DNA of 64,000 nt from Chloroflexi bacterium TSY. GTDB lineage: Bacteria > Chloroflexota > Anaerolineae > Caldilineales > Caldilineaceae. The position numbers were made by a program, and so were the translations under genes. Numbering within the stretch: the stretch's first letter is position 1; every line of letters starts with the position of its first letter. A model generated the notes under the pieces. That model searched no databases, was not told where the DNA came from, and was given only the letters and a program-made list of their open reading frames with translations. Where the stretch lies: positions 30,233 to 94,232 of the forward strand of contig JAHBNG010000050.1 of assembly GCA_019217005.1 (NCBI GenBank), written 5' to 3'. This document shows, piece after piece, positions 26,155 through 36,497 of the stretch.

Positions 26155-27219
26155 ATGCTCAAAATCGACCAACCAAACGCAATCATCCAACCCAGCGACA
26201 TCGAGGCCCTGCAGGTGCTCGCCACCCAAGCCGACCAGGTTGCAGCAGACAATCGCTTCACCATCTATCGCTCCACAAAGAGTGAGGAAACCACCCGGCG
26301 CCAGCTTGCCGATCTCAACCTCTTTGCCCAATTCATCCACCAGCAAGCGCCCATTACACTCACTGGCCAAAACTTCCTCGACAATCCGGCTGCCTGGTCC
26401 GCGGTCAGTGGAGGCCTGGTCGAATCCTACAAGTATTGGATGATCAACCAAGGCTACAACATACGCAGCATCAACGTGCGCCTCTCCACCATCCGCACCT
26501 ATGCCCGACTTGCGTTTCAGGCTGGTTACTTGGACGATCTCAAGCATCTGAGCATTCAAGCGGTCAAGGGATTCAGTCAAAAGGAGGCGGGCCGCATCGA
26601 TGAAAAGCGCGAGAAAGCCCGGGTGGGTGCAAAGAAGATAGAAGCCACGCCCATCAAACGCATCAGCGCCACGGCACTCAAGCACATCTGGATCGCCAAG
26701 CGACCGCAAAAGCCCTCTCATCTACGCGACCGTCTGCTCATGTGCCTACTGCTGGATCATGGCCTGCGCGTCGGCGAGGTGGCCATTATGCAAACGTGGA
26801 ACATCAACCCCGAAGACAACGAGATGCGCTTCTATCGACCCAAGACCCGAGACTGGAGCATCCACAAACTCACCGAAGATACGGCCGACATCATCCATCG
26901 GTATCTAGACGACCAAAACATCACTGATACCATCAATGATGAATCACCCCTACTCAAGGCCTCCAACAAATCGGGTCAGCTGCTAGAGGGAGGCATGTCA
27001 ACCCGAGCCATCAACCAGCGGGTGCGCATCATCGGTCAAGCACTAGAGATCCAGACTCTTTCGCCCCACGACTGCCGGCACGCCTGGGCCACCGAAGCCG
27101 CCAAGCATTCAAGCCTCGACGCGCTCATGCAGGCTGGTGGCTGGTCCAGCCCAGCTATGCCGCTGCGCTATATTGAAGGTCGTCAAATTGCAAATGAGGG
27201 GATTATTATTACGTACTGA
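26155..27219 (+). CDS. tyrosine recombinase (phage-type integrase)
   Basis: A 354-residue recombinase. An N-terminal SAM-like core-binding domain (about residues 30-130) precedes the catalytic domain. Visible catalytic residues are Arg near 204 (LRVGEVAIM), His305 and Arg308 (SPHDCRHAW), a Trp in GGWSS and the nucleophile Tyr339 (LRYIEG). The ATG at 26155 is preferred because TATAAT ends 7 bases upstream, implying a leaderless mRNA. It is the likely mobility gene of this accessory region, although no att site was identified. Confidence 0.88.
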   Translation: MLKIDQPNAIIQPSDIEALQVLATQADQVAADNRFTIYRSTKSEETTRRQLADLNLFAQFIHQQAPITLTGQNFLDNPAAWSAVSGGLVESYKYWMINQGYNIRSINVRLSTIRTYARLAFQAGYLDDLKHLSIQAVKGFSQKEAGRIDEKREKARVGAKKIEATPIKRISATALKHIWIAKRPQKPSHLRDRLLMCLLLDHGLRVGEVAIMQTWNINPEDNEMRFYRPKTRDWSIHKLTEDTADIIHRYLDDQNITDTINDESPLLKASNKSGQLLEGGMSTRAINQRVRIIGQALEIQTLSPHDCRHAWATEAAKHSSLDALMQAGGWSSPAMPLRYIEGRQIANEGIIITY

Positions 27220-27563
27220 GGTGTCAATTCGGTCTCTTTGGCGAAAAGTACAAAAATTGACCGCACAGAAAGCTCGCAGAGCGACGTTTTTGACCAAAGC
27301 CATAGTAGATGACCTCGTAATTCTTGTAGGATCAAGAGGATTTGCATTCAACGGCAATTAAATTTGGTATACCGCAGTAGATGTAGCTGCAAGCCGCACG
27401 AAGCCCAAGATTGCACTTCAAGCAGTGCCTACGTTTAGCGATCTATTTTCTGAATGCTCATCAAACTGTTTCCCATGCGATTGCATCCGTAAACTCAAGA
27501 AGGTATACTGCACAGAGAGCGCTGCCCAAACTCGGCGTTTCGGCTATTATACGCTCATAACGA
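27220..27563. other. non-coding gap between integrase and NACHT gene
   Basis: No gene or clear repeat. A TATTATAC word near 27545 may be the -10 region of the NACHT gene. Confidence 0.4.
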
Positions 27564-29606
27564 ATGGCTCTTGATAAAAAGAATACCACCGATTCAATAT
27601 CCATGACCGATAACGAACGCACCCAATCTATGGTGCGACTAAAACAACTATACGAGATGGGAGAGTTGCCTGAGATAGCGTATGAGGCGGCTCTCGCAGC
27701 ACTGAAAGATGAAAGCAAGCCGCCGCCTGCGCGAAGCGTCGTGGCTAAAGATATCAGCGGCAACATTGCCACTGGCGATCAGTCACGCCAGATTCAGACA
27801 GACACCTACATCGAAACCCAGCAAGTGATTGCCGCCCCCACGCAAGCCGATCCAGTCCGTTTACGTCAAGCCTACCTAGCGCGCCTCTATGAGCAAGCCA
27901 GTTATCTTTCCTTAAGGGGTGTGGATCCCAAAGTGGCCAGCGGTGACACTGACACGCGTCTCCATTTAGAGGCGATCTATACAACGTTGTTAACAAATAC
28001 GCCGTATCTACCGATACGGAATCTTGGCAAAACGGATACAGAAGAGCTGGATCATGCCTTGCTGATCGAAACAGCAGATTGGATGCAACAAGAGCAGGCA
28101 GCGCGACCGCCTCTATTGACGGCTGTAGAGCAGCTGAACAAACACGCACACCTGGTTTTGCTCGGCGATCCGGGAAGCGGCAAGAGCACCTTTGTGAACT
28201 TCACAGCCCTGTGTCTGGCAGGAGAAGCGCTCCAGCAGGCAACGGATCAGCCCTACCGAGCCAACCTGACGCTCTTCACCGCCCCATCACCACCGGACAA
28301 AGAGCGCAGTGAGAACGAAGATGCTGAGCAGGAGCGCCAACCGTGGGATCATGGTGTCTTGCTGCCTGTGCTGGTCATTCTGCGTGATTTGGCCGTACAT
28401 AGCTTGCCACCTGTCAGTCAGCAGGGAAGGGCAGAGCATTTATGGCGCTACATCTGTCATGAACTGGAAAAGACGGAATTGGCCGATTATGCACCCTACC
28501 TGCGCAGAGAACTGTTAGAGAAAGGTGGCCTGATTCTGCTGGATGGATTGGACGAGGTGCCAGAAGCCGAAGAACGCCGCGTTCAAATCAAGGAAATTGT
28601 GGAGGAGTTTGCCGCTACCTTTCACCGTTGCCGCATCCTGATTACCAGCCGCATCTATGCCTATCAGCAGCAGGCGTGGCAGTTGACCCGATTTGAAGAT
28701 GCGACGTTGATGCCCTTTCGTGACAGCCAGATCCGTCACTTTGTGGATCGTTGGTATGTGCATTGTGCCGATCAGGGGCGTTTCGTCATTGACGACGCCC
28801 GAGGGCGCGCCGCAACGCTGAAACATGCGATCTTTGCCAGTGACCGACTCCAGGGATTGGCCCAACGACCGTTGCTGCTGACATTGATGGCCAGCCTGCA
28901 CGCGTGGCGTGGTGGTAATCTCCCTGAACGGCGCGAGGAACTCTATGCAGATGCCGTGGATCTGTTGCTCGACCGCTGGGAGCGGCAGCGTGTTGTGCAG
29001 GATAAGACGGGTACTTACCAAATCATTCAACCAAGTCTAGCAGAGTATCTGAAAATTGATCGAGAAGAATTACAGACCGTGCTGAATCGATTGGCATTTC
29101 AGATTCATGCCACACAGTTGGAACTAGTCGATGCGGCAGATATTTCTGAAGATGAATTGGTGTCCGCGTTGCTGGAGATCAGTCGAAATGCCCAGACCAA
29201 CCCACTGCTCCTGATTGAATATCTCAGCCAGCGGGCCGGTCTGATCTTGCCGCGTGGTGTCGGCGTTTACAGCTTTCCCCATCGCTCTTTCCAGACATAT
29301 CTGGCGGCCTGGCATCTGACCGACGAAGACTATCCAGACCAACTGGCAGCGTTGGCCTGCAATGTCCCAGACCGTTGGCGTGAGGTCGCTTTGTTGGCTG
29401 GTGCCAAGGCGGCTCGCGGGACTGCATCTGCCATCTGGTCGCTGGTGGATGCGCTCTGTCATGAAGAGCCGTCGGAATGGGGAGAGGCTCAATGTTGGGG
29501 GGCGCATCTGGCTGGTCAAGCCCTGGTAGAAACCGCCAATCTGCATCGGGTCAGCGAGCGTAACCAAAGAAACTTGCTCTTGTCCGTAAGGGGCTTTTGT
29601 ACGTGA
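27564..29606 (+). CDS. NACHT-type STAND NTPase (5' part of a NACHT-FGE-like protein)
   Basis: A 680-residue frame. The N terminus has a short helical domain and a GNIATGDQS motif often seen in STAND proteins. The NACHT module shows Walker A GDPGSGKST (about residue 199), Walker B GGLILLDGLDE (about 322) and the sensor-like RILITSR. Downstream is a helical winged-helix/ARM-like region. The frame ends SERNQRNLLLSVRGFCT. Adding one A at 29570-29572 gives RKLALVRKGLLYVMRKSAL and runs on into the FGE-like domain, so the natural product is probably one protein of about 1000 residues. STAND proteins act as nucleotide-controlled sensors, often in conflict systems. Confidence 0.85.
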   Translation: MALDKKNTTDSISMTDNERTQSMVRLKQLYEMGELPEIAYEAALAALKDESKPPPARSVVAKDISGNIATGDQSRQIQTDTYIETQQVIAAPTQADPVRLRQAYLARLYEQASYLSLRGVDPKVASGDTDTRLHLEAIYTTLLTNTPYLPIRNLGKTDTEELDHALLIETADWMQQEQAARPPLLTAVEQLNKHAHLVLLGDPGSGKSTFVNFTALCLAGEALQQATDQPYRANLTLFTAPSPPDKERSENEDAEQERQPWDHGVLLPVLVILRDLAVHSLPPVSQQGRAEHLWRYICHELEKTELADYAPYLRRELLEKGGLILLDGLDEVPEAEERRVQIKEIVEEFAATFHRCRILITSRIYAYQQQAWQLTRFEDATLMPFRDSQIRHFVDRWYVHCADQGRFVIDDARGRAATLKHAIFASDRLQGLAQRPLLLTLMASLHAWRGGNLPERREELYADAVDLLLDRWERQRVVQDKTGTYQIIQPSLAEYLKIDREELQTVLNRLAFQIHATQLELVDAADISEDELVSALLEISRNAQTNPLLLIEYLSQRAGLILPRGVGVYSFPHRSFQTYLAAWHLTDEDYPDQLAALACNVPDRWREVALLAGAKAARGTASAIWSLVDALCHEEPSEWGEAQCWGAHLAGQALVETANLHRVSERNQRNLLLSVRGFCT

Positions 29607-30586
29607 TGCGTAAGAGTGCACTAAATGCCCTGGAACGCGCCCATGCCGGTCGCAACCTCGCCGAGATCAGACCCGAAGTCATGACGGTTGAGCGGATGCC
29701 CTTCTGCTATGTACCAGCGGGACCGTTCGAGATGGGGGACGGCGATGAACGGCACACCAACTGCCATCTGGACTATGATTACTGGATTGCCCGCTATCCA
29801 GTGACCAACGCCCAGTTTCAGCAGTTCATAGACGCGGGTGGTTACGCCAATCCCGACTACTGGTCAGAGGCAATTGAGGCTAATTTCTGGCGAGAGGGAG
29901 GGTTTAAAGGCCCTTGGAATAGTGAATTTCGAAATGGTCCCAATAGGTATAGAGAGCCATTCAATCTAACCAACCATCCTGTCGTGGGCGTTAGTTGGTA
30001 TGAGGCACTGGCTTTCACGCGGTGGCTTACCGATCATCTCCAGAGCATCCACCTACTTCTCCGTGATTGGCGCATCGTTCTGCCCAGTGAAGCAGAATGG
30101 GAGAAAGCAGCCAGAGGTGGTCATCATGTTCCGGTGGAGATACGACAGGCAGCGCCAACAAACAAGGTGTGGGTTCCATTATCGCCACTGGCGACCCGGC
30201 CTAATTCCCATTCGATTCGTGTTTATCCCTGGGAAGATGATGCAGCTGATTCCGACCGAGCCAACTATGACAAAACCGACATTAGTAAGACGAGTGCAGT
30301 CGGTTGTTTCCCAACGGGTGCCAGCCCCTATGGTGTGGAAGAACTAAGTGGTAACGTTTGGGAGTGGACGCGTAGCTTGAGAGACTTTAGATACCCGTAT
30401 GATCCTGGCGACGGGCGCGAGAAACTGAATGCCTATGCAAATACCAGCCGTGTTATACGAGGTGGCGCCTACTGGAATGAAGTAGATGCCGTGGGTTGCG
30501 GTTTGCGCTACTGGGACTTCCCGAACTTCAGGTACGACCGCTACGGTTTTCGAATAGTAGCGTCCCCATCCACCTCTGTTTTCTGA
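29597..30586 (+). CDS. FGE-sulfatase-fold (C-type-lectin-like) domain, 3' part of the NACHT protein
   Basis: A 329-residue frame with the SUMF1/FGE pattern: FCYVPAGPFEMGD, YPVTNAQFQQFI, HPVVGVSWYEALAFTRWL, RIVLPSEAEWEKAARGG, YGVEELSGNVWEWTRS, VIRGGAYW and the final YGFRIV. The first catalytic Cys position after RGG is Asn here, so formylglycine synthesis is unlikely and ligand binding more likely. The last 30 residues follow R-x4-P-x2-R-x4-GFR with Tyr, Trp, Asp and Phe in the exposed positions, mostly NNC codons, as in targets of diversity-generating retroelements. A one-base frameshift separates it from the NACHT part. Confidence 0.82.
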   Translation: MYVMRKSALNALERAHAGRNLAEIRPEVMTVERMPFCYVPAGPFEMGDGDERHTNCHLDYDYWIARYPVTNAQFQQFIDAGGYANPDYWSEAIEANFWREGGFKGPWNSEFRNGPNRYREPFNLTNHPVVGVSWYEALAFTRWLTDHLQSIHLLLRDWRIVLPSEAEWEKAARGGHHVPVEIRQAAPTNKVWVPLSPLATRPNSHSIRVYPWEDDAADSDRANYDKTDISKTSAVGCFPTGASPYGVEELSGNVWEWTRSLRDFRYPYDPGDGREKLNAYANTSRVIRGGAYWNEVDAVGCGLRYWDFPNFRYDRYGFRIVASPSTSVF

Positions 30587-30601
30587 TTACCAAATAGAGA
30601 A

Positions 30602-30683
30602 GTCACTTAAACTCCGTACTTTCGCAGCATTTTTTTACTCTTGCAGAGTTACGGACGAAAGTACGGAGTTTAAATAATGTGAC
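30602..30683. repeat. hairpin downstream of the NACHT-FGE-like gene
   Basis: TTAAACTCCGTACTTTCG (30607-30624) and its exact complement (30656-30673) are flanked by GTCAC/GTGAC. It begins 16 bases after the stop codon. It may act as a terminator, be a MITE, or be the structured element found downstream of DGR variable regions. Confidence 0.75.
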
Positions 30684-31262
30684 TATAAGCTCTGGAATTC
30701 TGGACACAAAGTGGGCGCATTGCGTCCATTTCTGAACTCTGCTCGAATATTTCAAACCGTAGAACAGACAGCCTGTTTGTTCATACACCACAAACAGAAC
30801 AACCGCGCTACCTCCCCTCACCACACACCACCCAAGCATCACCAACAAATCGCCACACCCATCGACACCTCTTCTGCTCTACGTTCTGCGCTCTACATTC
30901 AAGCGTTAACCTCACTACGTGTCGTCGACGGCATGAGTTTGATCGGCGATCAGCTCTACACGATAACAAATAATTTCCAAGATGACATGTCGATCGACAT
31001 TGGCAAATCAGCATTCATAATTGTCTGAGAGTTAGAAATGTCAGCAAATTGTAATATGTCTTTTTTTAGAACAGTCTTATACTAAATATCTACTGCCATC
31101 ATACTATTAATCTATCCTTCTCCGAAACAGTAGATACAGCAGATTCCTTTCTCGAAATAGTAGATTTTTTTGACATTTATAGAGGTTCTTGTAGCGATTT
31201 AAGCCTTAAATATTGATCCTGTAAAGAAGGCAGTCAAATGTTGACATATACCACACTCACTC

Positions 31263-31324
31263 ATATCTGAGAATAAATTCGACTGTTCTATCCGACCGAA
31301 AGCGGTCAATTTATTCTCAGATAT
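31263..31324. repeat. 17-bp-arm hairpin beside MITE A copy 3
   Basis: ATATCTGAGAATAAATT and its exact complement are separated by 28 bases. The role is unknown. Confidence 0.7.
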
Positions 31325-31332
31325 TGCAGGAC

Positions 31333-31421
31333 TTAGAACCTATCCAAAAAAGTGGTTGTGAGTTCGATCAGCTTCCCGAGTGAGAATACATCGCCACAGA
31401 ACTTTTCGGATAAGCACTTAG
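31333..31421. repeat. MITE family A, copy 3
   Basis: TTAG at both ends with inner arms AACCTATCCAAAAAAGTGG and ACTTTTCGGATAAGCAC. About 89 bp. Confidence 0.85.
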
Positions 31422-31704
31422 TATAGTTTCGTTCTTGAAACCACTTCAAGAACCGACCATCGATTCCCAAAATATAGAACATCAATAAAGTATCGTTGGT
31501 TAGCGGCGAGTTTGCCCTTGTATAAAAAATTGAGATTCTTTGAGTTTTCGTGAAGTCTCCGTTGGAGAGTTTGTTAGTTTGCAGTTTTTGTTGACCGACT
31601 CGTAAACCAACTGAATGCCACACAATTTTTCTGACAACTAAACTTGATTATTTGCGATTGATCATTTTCGTGATGTGACGAATCCGACAGGGGGAGTGAA
31701 TGCC

Positions 31705-34208
31705 ATGCAAGAACATTTTGGTGATGTATTCAATGAATATATGAAAGCTCAACGGCGTAATCCAGGGCAATTGGCAAAGCTCACTGGTATTCCCAGACAG
31801 ACCATTATTAGCTGGAAGAACGGTACAGTGAAGCGACCACAGCGCATTCTCGATATCCTGCGGTTAGCACGAGCCTTACACCTAGACCGAAGCCAAGTTA
31901 ACCGGCTTCTGCGCGCAGCGAACCATGAACCGGTGGAACAACTGGCCGAGCAGGATCATAGCGGACAACAAGGCAATAGCAGAAGCGCTTGACATATGGC
32001 TAACGAATTCAACGTCAGTACAGTCCAGCACAGTTGATGCACCCTCCGCTCCATTTTCAGCACCACGACCCATCCACAATTTTGTAGGACATTATGGGCT
32101 AATTCATGAAGTGAGCACAGCTTTACGCCAAGGAGGAATCTGTGCGCTGTGGGGCATGGGCGGTATCGGGAAGAGTGAACTGGCCAAGATCTTGGCCGAT
32201 TTATTGCGCAATGATTTCCCACATGGCGTCCTTTGGGCCGACATGAGTCGAGATCCAACGAGTGATACAGTAGATGAGATCCGATTACGCGAAATTCTTG
32301 GAAATTGGCTAGAACTCTGTGGTCGGCGCGTTGGCGGTGATGGTGATGAGACGCAGAGCATGGCAGGCCGTAGTAGCATTCTGCGCACGATTCTCAGTCA
32401 GCGCAGAATGTTGTTGATACTAGATGATGTTCGCTTTTCGGAAGAGATCGAACCATTTTTGCCCCCCGAGGGCAGTTCCTCTGCATTACTCATCACGACT
32501 CGCAATCGACAATCAGGAAGACGATATGGTCAGCTTTTTGAAGTTCCACCGCTGAAGGAAGACGAAAGCCAGCAGCTAATCCAGAGTTATTTAGGACACA
32601 GACGGGGGTGGTTCATTTTAGGCGGACAATTAGGTTTACATTTTTGCAAAGAGAAAAGATGTTTATATTTTCTAATTTGAGCCATGCTCAGGCAGAAAAT
32701 GACCTCATATAGATTTTTGTCTATGTATCAAAAGTGTAAACCTAATTCTGAACCACCCCCACAGACGCATCCATAAAGAACAGGGGAATGTGGCGACTTT
32801 GGTTCGGTTGCTGGAAGGACATCCGTTAGCTTTAAGTATAGTGAGCAGCGATTTTGAAGCAAGTCATGAGCTAACAATTCGAGAGTATGTTGAACTGTTG
32901 CAGAACGAAGATCAACGTCTTTCGCATCTTGATGACTGGGCAGATAGTTCGCGCCGAGCGCGGGCCACCATTGAGATAAGCTATCGTCATCTGCCCGCTG
33001 ATCTGCAAAAATTTTTTCTGCTTCTTCCTCTTTTTGAAGAATCCGATTTCGATAGCGCCGCTGTCGCAGCAGCGGCCGACAAGCCACCACTACAGATCAA
33101 GAAGAATCTGGGACGTCTCTGTGCACTGACTCTGGTTGAAGAGGTACGCTATGCACATGATAGCCATTTGCCAGAAGCAAGCGAAAAGATGGGACAAGCA
33201 AGTGATCAACACATTCGTTACCGACTGCATTCTCTCATCCGGCTCTTTGCTATCGAAAAGGCGAAAGAGGGCGACCAGAGCATAAACGGGTCAGAAGAGC
33301 GACTAGCGAACCATTATATCCAGCTTGTGGAAAAACAGAGCGCTTATCCATTCAGCAGTCTCCAGCAGGACATTGAACATATCTTGCGTTCCTTAACATG
33401 GCTAGCCCAACAGGGAAAGTGGACGCTCTATCGCAAAACCGTCAATAACCTAACCAACATCCAATTGGGTTTAGCTGGATTTCTGGACAGTCGTGGCCAC
33501 TGGTCAATGGCCATTGAGTTACTTCATCGCTGCCTACAAGATGAAACCCTAACGACCAATCCTCAAGGGGTGGCCGAGATTTATCTGAAGCTGGCACTCT
33601 TTTATGAGCGTCAAGGCAAACAGGTAGAGGCATCAGCTCACCTTGGACTAGCAGAGAAAGCCATGCTCTCCTCACCCGTAAGTCCAACAGAGCATCGGTT
33701 TTGGGCTTACTTTTATCAATTGCGCGGTCGCCTCAATCCATCCGATGTATTGATGTGGAGCCGAAGAACTCTAGAGCAGATTCAGCAGGATGAAACAGCT
33801 AGGGCCAGTTACGAGAAAGGCTACTTTCTGATTTGGCATGGTTCAGTTTTAGGACGACAAGGAATGCGGGATCCGGCCAGAGAGGACACTCAACAGGGGC
33901 TTACGCTCTTACCTCCAGAAGCAAACGCCGCTCGCATCAATGGTCTCAACGCACTGGGTATTTTGCAGGAAATATCAGGTGACTCTCAAGCTGCCATCAC
34001 AAGCTGGCAACAAGCCATGACCTCAGCCAAAGCCGTTGGCGACCTGCGGCGGGAAGGAATGCTCTGGGCGAATATCGGTGCAACAGAAAGTCGTTGTGGT
34101 CGATTGCAGGATGCGATTGTGAACAAGCAGGCGGCTTTGGAACGCTACCGTGCCGTGGGTTTCCTCAGTGGACAGATCTTGACATTAAGCAATCTGGCGG
34201 CAGATTAG
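31705..34208 (+). pseudogene. HTH-NB-ARC-TPR STAND protein, MITE-split and 3'-truncated
   Basis: Starts MQEHFGDVFNEYMKAQRRNPG with GGGGAG upstream. It has an Xre-type HTH (LAKLTGIPRQTIISWKNG), then in a shifted frame the NB-ARC P-loop LWGMGGIGKSELAKIL and Walker B LLILDD. Family-E MITE (32605-32759) interrupts at GHRR; removing it and one 8-bp duplication restores GHRRIHKEQGNVATLVRLLEGHPLAL. TPR repeats follow until the IS701 copy at 34209, where the frame ends GGTGAAD. A +1 shift near 31950-31985 separates HTH and NB-ARC. Such proteins couple ligand sensing to NTP-driven signalling; this copy is broken. Confidence 0.85.
32605..32759. repeat. MITE family E, copy 1 (155 bp)
   Basis: Terminal repeats GGGGTGGTTCA...GAACCACCCC are flanked by a perfect 8-bp direct duplication CACAGACG (32597-32604 and 32760-32767). 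Inside the NB-ARC gene. Confidence 0.92.
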
Positions 34209-35809
34209 TACTACTGTGCAGCAATATATTGTGAAACACAAAGGAAATTCGTTATATTTCTGGGCATATTGCTAACAAAACGCAAACAGAATGCAAAGGA
34301 AAATGAGATAGACTGAAGAGCCAATAAAATGAAGCAGTCTTCGATGAAAGGAAATCAAGATGAAACTTGCTCAAGCAGTCAATCAATATGACTACAGCCA
34401 ACTGGAAAGCCCGCCGCTGCTGGAACTGACAGAAGAGCAACTGGCGGCACTGGCCGACCAACTCCAGGAGTATCATGCCATATATAGTCCATACTTCAGC
34501 CATGTGGCTCAGAGAGCATGCGTACCACTACATGCGAGGCTTGTTAGACCCCGAAATCAAACGCAAATCGGCCGAGAACATCGCGCTGGCGACAGTAGGA
34601 GAATCGGGTGTACGCCCCCTGCAAAGCTTTGTGGGTCAGAGCCGCTGGAGCGGTGAAGCGATGCTGGCGGAACATACTCGACAGACAGGTGAGTTGTTGG
34701 GAGACGCAAATGGCGTCTTACTCCTGGATGGGAGCGACATTCCCAAGCAAGGAGAAGAGTCAGTGGGCGTCAAGCGGCAGCGGTGTGGCGAACTGGGCAA
34801 GATCGCCAACTGTCAAGCCGGAGTCTTCCTGGGATATAATAGCTCTCATGGCTATACCTTACTGAACTGTCGGTTGTATATCCCCCAAGAATGGTTTAGT
34901 GATGAGTATGCAGAGAAGCGGTACAAAACCGGTCTTCCCACTGACCTGACCTTCCAAACAAAAAATGAATTGGCTTGGTCCATGATTGAGCAGACGCACG
35001 CCCTGGGTGCGTTGCCCATCCGCTGGATCACTATGGATGAAGCCTTTGGCAAAGATACTCATCTGCTTGACTGCATTGATGGCCAAACCGCTTACAGCTA
35101 CTTTGCTGAAGTGCCCAAAGAGACTCGTGTCTGGACCTCCAGCCCCCAGACCTATCTGCCCGCATCATCTGGACGCGGGCGCAAAGCTCAAGCTCCGCGT
35201 CCGGCCTGGTGAACCTACGCCTCTCACCGTTGCTCAACTCGCTGACACCTTCCAGGAGCATGAGTGGCAACAGCATGTTCTCAAAGAGGGCTCCAAGGGC
35301 TTCATCGTTGCTTCCATTGCTTGTCGCCGCATTGTCTCTGTCCGCAATGGGCTCCCCGGTTCTGCTCTCTGGCTCATCGTCCGCCGCAATCCCGATTGCT
35401 CTCTGCAATACTTTCTCTCAATGCACCCTTGAGACTTCCTTGGATGACTTCGCCACTGTTTCTGCTTTGCGTTGGCCCATTGAAACCATTTTGAACAAGC
35501 CAAGCAGTTTCTCGGACTCAACGAATATGAAACTCGCAGTTGGCTCGGTTGGCATCATCATATGACCTTAGTCATTTTGGCCTTTGGTTTCTTGGCTCGT
35601 TCTCAGTTTTCCTCAAATATGATGCCCCGCTCTCACTTTGCCACAGGTTGTTGAACTTCTCCATGCCGTTCTGCCTAAACCTGTCTTGACACTCGCTGAG
35701 ACTATCGAGCGCCTTCGCTACAAGCAACGTCGTCTTGCTTCCGCTAAACGCTCGCATTATCTTGTGCAAAATCGAACATTATCGAGCCTTTACTTGATGC
35801 ACAGTAGTA
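34209..35809 (+). mobile_element. IS701-family insertion sequence, copy 2 (1601 bp)
   Basis: The same 12-bp ends TACTACTGTGCA as copy 1. The flanks are TTAG at the left and CTAA at the right, not a direct duplication, and the sequence to the right is not the missing TPR end. This suggests recombination or deletion at this copy. Confidence 0.9.
34475..35807 (+). pseudogene. IS701 transposase, copy 2, frameshifted
   Basis: Near-identical to the intact transposase of copy 1 but split into several frames. Comparison shows one inserted A (AAA for AA near 35184) and single-base losses at CC, CCCC, T5, T5, C5 and A5 runs between about 35414 and 35775. Every change is in a homopolymer, so sequencing error is as likely as real decay. 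The N-terminal frame at 34360-34656 is identical in arrangement to copy 1. Confidence 0.85.
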
Positions 35810-36042
35810 CTAAGCTACTCCTTTATAAAAAACACCTCAGAACTGACCCATCTCCAGTCAGCTACTAGCACGAAAGAGGGAATATAAAAGCAAGGATGCT
35901 GCCACACACCCTATCAGCACGCTCTTATAATTACCCTAATTTTCAAGTTTAGCATAAACTTTTGAGTTACCAATTGTTAAAACTCTAGGACAATAGCGCA
36001 CTTCGTAATAGCATCGAATTTTGGTTGCGGAAAATGGGTATT

Positions 36043-36067
36043 AGTTGGATCGCCGAGCGATCCAACT
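36043..36067. terminator. strong stem-loop, possible terminator
   Basis: AGTTGGATCGC and its exact complement with loop CGA; the following bases TGTTTG are only weakly T-rich. No gene ends close by, so the role is uncertain. Confidence 0.35.
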
Positions 36068-36075
36068 TGTTTGAG

Positions 36076-36301
36076 TTGTTTAACAAACGCCCGAGGAGTG
36101 GCCACGAGAATGCACTATGCTACTCGGGTAATTAAGTAGTCAGAAAAACCCTCGTTTTTCTTGCTGTTCATAGCTAATTTCCGGCCTAAATCGACAAGAA
36201 AACCCGTTCGGAAATCAAAACCAGGAAAACCATAGGCGTTTTATCTTTTCGGACAGCTATTTTTCCCTTATCGTGGCCGTTCGTCGACGTTTGTTAAACA
36301 A
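36076..36301. repeat. 226-bp inverted-repeat element (single copy)
   Basis: A 14-bp perfect repeat TTGTTTAACAAACG at both ends, with extended similarity on to GGCCACGA about 30 bases in. It encloses no gene and has the form of a MITE. Confidence 0.6.
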
Positions 36302-36358
36302 CCCCGTTATGCGGATGACGGCCATTTCCCACCTTCTGCACTATTCCTTATAATCCCT

Positions 36359-36497
36359 GGGGTGGTTCAGAATTAGGTTTACACTTTTGATACATAGATA
36401 AAAATCTATATGTCATTTTCTGCCTGAGCAGGCTCAAATGAAAATATAAACATCTTTCTCTTGAAAGTAAACCTAATTGTCCGCTTGACAACCACCC
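36359..36497. repeat. MITE family E, copy 2 (139 bp)
   Basis: Same family as 32605-32759, in opposite orientation. Flanked by TAATCCCT (36351-36358) and TTATCCCT (36498-36505), an 8-bp duplication with one mismatch. It interrupts an ISAzo13 transposase remnant. Confidence 0.85.

Larger units (their letters stand above)
30587..31704. other. repeat-rich intergenic region
   Basis: Contains an 82-bp hairpin directly after the FGE-like gene (30602-30683), a 17-bp-arm hairpin (31263-31324) and a family-A MITE (31333-31421). Small open frames in between do not look like genes. Confidence 0.5.
35810..36358. other. non-coding region with terminator-like hairpin and a TIR element
   Basis: No gene seen. 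Holds an 11-bp stem hairpin with 3-base loop (36043-36067) and a 226-bp segment bounded by TTGTTTAACAAACG inverted repeats (36076-36301). Confidence 0.5.

Noticed and set aside
30711..31028. 105-aa open frame
   Set aside because: Low-complexity composition, no ribosome-binding site, overlaps repeat-rich spacer.
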